DNA from: Candidatus Gastranaerophilales bacterium
GTDB lineage: Bacteria; Cyanobacteriota; Vampirovibrionia; Gastranaerophilales; Gastranaerophilaceae
NCBI GenBank assembly: GCA_944323985.1
Contig: CALUUP010000006.1
Coordinates: forward strand, 1-64,000
Length of the DNA stretch: 64,000 nt
Direction: 5' to 3'
Shown piece by piece: positions 60,441 to 64,000 of the stretch. The notes under the pieces are model-generated. The model was not told the DNA's origin and did not search any database. It saw nothing but the letters and a program-made list of their open reading frames with translations. Position 1 is the stretch's first letter; every line of letters starts with the position of its first letter. A program made the translations under genes and the position numbers.

Positions 60441-61010
60441 ATGATTAATTTTAGAGCTAACTACATTGGAAACACCCCAATTAAACAGTTATACAACAAT
60501 AAATACGTAGATACAAAAGCTAACCTAATAGAGCTTAATCCGAACAATAACTCTGATTTAATGGCATTAAAAGAAATTGGAAATAGTTGGTACTGTGGCT
60601 CGTCCCTTGCTGCGGAAATATATTTAGATGCGAAAGAAAATTACCTATATTCAACAAAAAATAAACAAAAATTCTATGCATTAACTTCTCAAAAAGACAC
60701 TTTTGAAAAATTAAATTCAGAAAAAATATTAGCAGTAATAGAGGCAGAAGAATACAATAAAAATATTTTAGAAATAATTTTCTTACAAGTTCATCCTTAT
60801 TATAATTACTATTCCTACGATAGAGAATATAAAAAAATAGGTTCCGGACTTTTAGATATAATCAAAAAAATATATTCAGACAAAATAATAATACTAAAAC
60901 CTGTATTTGAAGCTATAAATTTCTACTTAAAAAATGGATTTAAAGAACTAAGCAAGCATTCACTTTACATGTATTATAAATCTAATAAAAATCTTACCAA
61001 AAAGCCTTAG
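60441..61010 (+). CDS. GNAT-family acetyltransferase with N-terminal tag
   Basis: 189 aa. The acetyl-CoA-binding part is recognisable at about 125-175: YKKIGSGLLDIIKKIY and FEAINFYLKNGFKEL, the usual motif A and C-terminal helix/strand of GNAT enzymes. The start MINFRANYIGNTP carries the N-F-R-A tag placed before the fold. Substrate unknown. Convergent with the P-loop gene, 17-nt overlap. Confidence 0.75.
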   Translation: MINFRANYIGNTPIKQLYNNKYVDTKANLIELNPNNNSDLMALKEIGNSWYCGSSLAAEIYLDAKENYLYSTKNKQKFYALTSQKDTFEKLNSEKILAVIEAEEYNKNILEIIFLQVHPYYNYYSYDREYKKIGSGLLDIIKKIYSDKIIILKPVFEAINFYLKNGFKELSKHSLYMYYKSNKNLTKKP

Positions 61011-61668
61011 GCATCATTCTTTTATAGGTCCAAACCTCAGTATTATCAAAAGTTAAATCAAAATTTGAAGCTAATTTTTCATCAACGCCTATAGCACGTA
61101 TGGGAATATTAACAATTTCACTAGCTTTTTTTAATTTTTGATAACCATTAACGATATCATCGACTTGAGTATCATCTCCAAAATGAGTATTAGAAATAAA
61201 TCCGGAAAACTTTTTCCAATCACGTTTTTCAATACCTTCAGAAAAAGTAACATATTCAACAATATTATCAACCGTAGAAGTTTCAAACTTTGCAGTATTA
61301 ACAACAAGATAAATTTGTAAATTTACTTCTTTATCAATACCATTTAAGATATCCAAAATATCTAACCCCCCAGCCCCATAACCAACATCAATAATAATAT
61401 CACCAGTATTTGCAAGACAATTAGTTTGAGCAGAAGTAACATAACTCGCAGCTTCACCTAACCCAAAATTATCAGGCTGAGTAATTACATTTATTCCCAT
61501 ATTCTCTAAATCTTTAATAATAGGTCTTAAAGTATAAGCCGGTTCAACCGTGTCTAAATCAACTAATGTAATATTTTTTTTCATCGCCGCATACTGTCTG
61601 GCACGATTAATTGATGTTTCTGATTTTCCACTAGCGTAAGCACCTGCATAAACTTCTACAACTCTCAA
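60994..61668 (-). CDS. P-loop NTPase co-transcribed with aro genes
   Basis: 224 aa from TTG 61668, seven bases after GAGGAG. Walker A AGAYASGKSE at residue 8 and a SIMIBI-like series (NITLVDLDTVEPAY, IIIDVGYGAGG, VVNTAKFETS). Reminiscent of MinD/CobQ-type nucleotide-binding proteins; precise role unknown. It follows the aroB stop directly and is expected to be part of the aroC-aroK-aroB transcription unit, perhaps by accident of operon growth. Confidence 0.8.
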   Translation of the reverse strand: MRVVEVYAGAYASGKSETSINRARQYAAMKKNITLVDLDTVEPAYTLRPIIKDLENMGINVITQPDNFGLGEAASYVTSAQTNCLANTGDIIIDVGYGAGGLDILDILNGIDKEVNLQIYLVVNTAKFETSTVDNIVEYVTFSEGIEKRDWKKFSGFISNTHFGDDTQVDDIVNGYQKLKKASEIVNIPIRAIGVDEKLASNFDLTFDNTEVWTYKRMMPKAFW

Positions 61669-61672
61669 AATT

Positions 61673-62755
61673 TTACTCCTCAAACATATATTCTACTTCT
61701 ATAGGACTTAGCTTTATTTCCTTAACCGTTTTTTTATCATTAGGAACAATAAAAGAAATTTTACCCAAAGAAGCTTTTTTATCTTTTTTCATTATTTCAA
61801 TAATTTTTTCTAACGGGTATTTTCTATTTAAACGTCTAAACCCATATTTTTCAAGTAGCTCAACAGATAATCTATAATAAGAATAACTAATATACTCTTT
61901 TCTATAAGCCCAATCAATTATAAAAAACATACCATAAACTACAGCTTCACCATGTGTGTATTTTTTATACTTTGTAAGAGTTTCCAAAGCATGAGCAAAA
62001 GTATGTCCAAAATTCAATATTTTTCTTAAATTACCTTCTTTTTCATCTTGATTAACAACAGCAATTTTTAAATTTAAACAATACTCAATCATTCTAATAA
62101 GGGTAATAGACTCTCTTTGAAATATTTTTTCACAACTCAAAGTTAAAAATTCAAATAAATAAAGCGGAATTTTATACCCACAACTATTTTCAATAAAAGC
62201 ATACTTTAAAATTTCACCTAAGCCAGATTTAAATTGTCTATTATCAAGAGTATTCAAAAAATTAATATTAATAAACACAGCTCTAGGTTGATAAAAAGTT
62301 CCAATAATATTTTTAGCCTCATCTAAATCAATAGCCGTTTTGCCTCCCACTGAAGAATCAACCATAGAAAGAAGAGTTGTTGGAATTTGAATAAAATCAA
62401 TCCCTCTCATATAAGTAGACACAACAAACCCTGTTAAATCACCAACAACGCCTCCGCCTATCGCAATCAAAATATCTTTTCTTGTAAGCCCAAGTTGAAT
62501 AGCTTTTTGAATTATCTTTAAATAATTTTTAATATTCTTTTCTTTTTCACCATCTTTAAGAATAAAAATTTCGTTTTCATCAAAACAAAAATCATTTTGA
62601 TACAACTCATAAACCTTTTTAGAAATTACAATTAATTTCTTTTTATTAACAGTATAAGATGCAATATCCTGCTTAAGTTTATCAAAAGAAGAATCCGAAA
62701 TTTCTATTGAATAATCTTTTCCATCAGCTATCTGAACTTTAAGAGTTTGTCGCAT
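61673..62755 (-). CDS. aroB: 3-dehydroquinate synthase
   Basis: 360 aa. Second step of the shikimate pathway: DAHP to 3-dehydroquinate, NAD+ and metal dependent. ILIAIGGGVVGDLTGFVVSTYMRGIDFIQIPTTLLSMVDSSVGGKTAID is the nucleotide and substrate core, and the zinc ligands fall in GLGEILKYAF and ILNFGHTFAHALE, then YTHGEAVVYGM. It overlaps aroK by 17 nt. Confidence 0.97.
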   Translation of the reverse strand: MRQTLKVQIADGKDYSIEISDSSFDKLKQDIASYTVNKKKLIVISKKVYELYQNDFCFDENEIFILKDGEKEKNIKNYLKIIQKAIQLGLTRKDILIAIGGGVVGDLTGFVVSTYMRGIDFIQIPTTLLSMVDSSVGGKTAIDLDEAKNIIGTFYQPRAVFININFLNTLDNRQFKSGLGEILKYAFIENSCGYKIPLYLFEFLTLSCEKIFQRESITLIRMIEYCLNLKIAVVNQDEKEGNLRKILNFGHTFAHALETLTKYKKYTHGEAVVYGMFFIIDWAYRKEYISYSYYRLSVELLEKYGFRRLNRKYPLEKIIEIMKKDKKASLGKISFIVPNDKKTVKEIKLSPIEVEYMFEE

Positions 62756-63254
62756 TTACAATCATCCTTATAATTTCATCTTCATTATATTTAGTCGTAT
62801 CAATTGTATAATGAGCTTTTTTATAATTATTTTCTCTCTTAATTAAAAGATTCTTTAAAACATCTTTTGGATTTTCATTTTGCAATAGCGGTCTAGTAGA
62901 ATCTTTTGATATTCTATAATATAGTACATCAAGGTCAGATTTCAAATAAAAAACTTTCCCAAAATTTAATAAAGTCGCTCTATTATCAGGGTTTTCGAAA
63001 GCACCACCGCCAACAGAAATAATTTTACCGACACCTGCACAAACCATTTTAATCGTATCATGCTCCAGTTTTCTAAAATAATCTTCAGAAAATTTTTCAA
63101 AAATTTTACTAATAGTCATTCCCTGAGTTTTTTCAATAACACAATCAGTATCAATTAAAATGTAATCATTTAATTTCTCAGCAAGCAAAGCCCCGATAGT
63201 AGATTTACCACTAGCAGGCATGCCCACAAGAATAATATTACAAAGATGCCTCAT
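62739..63254 (-). CDS. aroK: Shikimate kinase
   Basis: 171 aa, P-loop kinase phosphorylating shikimate at O3. NIILVGMPASGKSTIGALLA (Walker A), DTDCVIEK, DYFRKLEHD and ISVGGGAF are the substrate and nucleotide motifs. Overlaps aroC by 17 nt and aroB by 17 nt, a tightly coupled aro operon. Confidence 0.96.
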   Translation of the reverse strand: MRHLCNIILVGMPASGKSTIGALLAEKLNDYILIDTDCVIEKTQGMTISKIFEKFSEDYFRKLEHDTIKMVCAGVGKIISVGGGAFENPDNRATLLNFGKVFYLKSDLDVLYYRISKDSTRPLLQNENPKDVLKNLLIKRENNYKKAHYTIDTTKYNEDEIIRMIVNATNS

Positions 63255-64000
63255 AATGAGCCTTCATTTCTACAAAATTATCCCCGCCGAGTTTAGAAAG
63301 AAGTTCATCGGCTAAAACAATAGCAACTCTAGCTTCCGCCACGACCGCACAAGCAGGCACAGCACAAGTATCTGATCTTTCAAAATGAGCAGACGCCGGT
63401 TGCATATCTTTAACATCAACAGTAGCCAAAGATTTTCGCATCGTAGGAATAGCCTTCATCGTACCTTTAATAACCAAAGCTTCGCCATTAGTCATACCAC
63501 CTTCCAGACCACCGGCATTATTTGTTTGTCTATAAATAGTTTTATTTTTAACAAAAACCTCATCATGCATTTGTGAACCTTTTAGAGACGCCGCATCGAC
63601 TCCTGCCCCAATTTCAACAGCTTTAACAGCAGGAATACTCATAACAGCTTGAGCTAACCTCCCATCAAGAGCCCTATCCCAATGAACATAAGAACCTAAT
63701 CCAACAGGAAGATTACCGAATATTACCTCAAATTTTCCACCTAATGTATCACCGGCTTGAGAAGCTTCATCAATAGCATTTCTCATTCTATCAGCAGTCA
63801 AATCATCAGCACATCTTACATCTGATTTTTCAGCCTTTTCCTTAATAAGTGTATAAGTTTTGGGATAAAAATCCAATTTCACATTCCCAATTTGAATCAC
63901 ATGAGAAAACCCCATTATCCCAAATTCCTTCAAGATCTGTTTCGCAATTGAACCGACCGCAACTTCTATCGCTGTTTTTCTGGCACTTGAACGCTCTAAA
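63238..64000 (-). CDS. aroC: Chorismate synthase (5' end outside window)
   Basis: The open frame continues to the window edge; 254 codons of the C-terminal part are visible. ERSSARKTAIEVAVGSIAKQILKEFG, then FGNLPVGLGSYVHWDRALDGRLAQAVMSIPAVKAVEIG, and GGLEGGMTNGEALVIKG are diagnostic. It converts EPSP to chorismate with reduced FMN. The first roughly 110 residues, including the conserved N-terminal histidine region, are missing here because of the window end. Confidence 0.96.
   Translation of the reverse strand, partial: LERSSARKTAIEVAVGSIAKQILKEFGIMGFSHVIQIGNVKLDFYPKTYTLIKEKAEKSDVRCADDLTADRMRNAIDEASQAGDTLGGKFEVIFGNLPVGLGSYVHWDRALDGRLAQAVMSIPAVKAVEIGAGVDAASLKGSQMHDEVFVKNKTIYRQTNNAGGLEGGMTNGEALVIKGTMKAIPTMRKSLATVDVKDMQPASAHFERSDTCAVPACAVVAEARVAIVLADELLSKLGGDNFVEMKAHYEASL

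Noticed and set aside
1-64000. tRNA, rRNA, integrase, transposase or prophage modules
   Set aside because: No TψC-arm-like or rRNA stretches and no recombinase motifs were found on either strand by reading; the lone ORF6N gene is not enough for a prophage call.

Overview
The window is strongly AT-rich bacterial DNA from a Gram-negative-type cell: it carries an outer-membrane porin, a complete RND efflux triad with an outer-membrane factor, and several Sec signal peptides. The gene content and the style of its small lineage-specific proteins fit an uncultured Vampirovibrionia (Melainabacteria), most like Gastranaerophilales. The main pointers are an 11-subunit complex I without the NADH module (as in cyanobacterial NDH-1), Smc/ScpA/ScpB, and many small proteins with a shared short N-terminal motif. 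This placement is an inference from memory, not a search result. No rRNA, tRNA or CRISPR array was seen.

Layout. 0-4 kb: the tail of a porin, two small or TPR genes, a cysteine-cluster protein and a TPR-metzincin. 4-11 kb: scpB, scpA, an ORF6N-domain gene and smc in one transcription direction, then mnmE, which diverges from murF. 11-16 kb: murF, a Cys-rich 71-aa protein, the ribosome hibernation factor, a glycosyltransferase, rdgB and 5-FCL. 15.6-19.2 kb: a minus-strand island of lineage-specific proteins, two of them with a shared N-terminus beginning MG-x-x-AS. 19-24 kb: a second porin, a CHAP amidase with an Asn/Phe-rich N-terminus, an AbrB/MazE-like 50-aa gene with twin palindromic operators, a GT4 glycosyltransferase and a MalF-type permease. 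24-29 kb: ribD, a putative ADP-ribosyltransferase-like toxin cassette, endonuclease IV, a formyltransferase, crcB and a redox protein. 31-40.5 kb: nuoN to nuoA, read right to left. 40.6-43 kb: a TPR lipoprotein-like gene, a candidate independent small-RNA unit with its own terminator, and a methionine gamma-lyase-family enzyme behind a perfect consensus promoter. 43-50 kb: a LysR regulator diverging from the efflux operon. 50-56 kb: a class II photolyase, a GT2, an FrhB-pyruvyltransferase fusion and an ArsB/NhaD permease. 56-61 kb: lineage-specific proteins, a zincin, an acyltransferase, a MalG-type permease and a GNAT enzyme. 61-64 kb: aroC-aroK-aroB plus a P-loop gene.

Three cross-cutting observations stand out. 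First, ten genes have a -10-like hexamer exactly six bases before the ATG and no Shine-Dalgarno, which predicts a class of leaderless mRNAs existing beside conventional RBS-led genes. Second, six unrelated proteins (an acyltransferase, a GNAT, a Cys-rich small protein and others) start with a similar short Ser/Thr/Ile-x-Phe-[Lys/Arg/Asn/Gly]-small tag, which may be a sorting or processing signal. Third, the two permeases of what looks like one sugar ABC importer lie 36 kb apart, each with the same leaderless promoter architecture.
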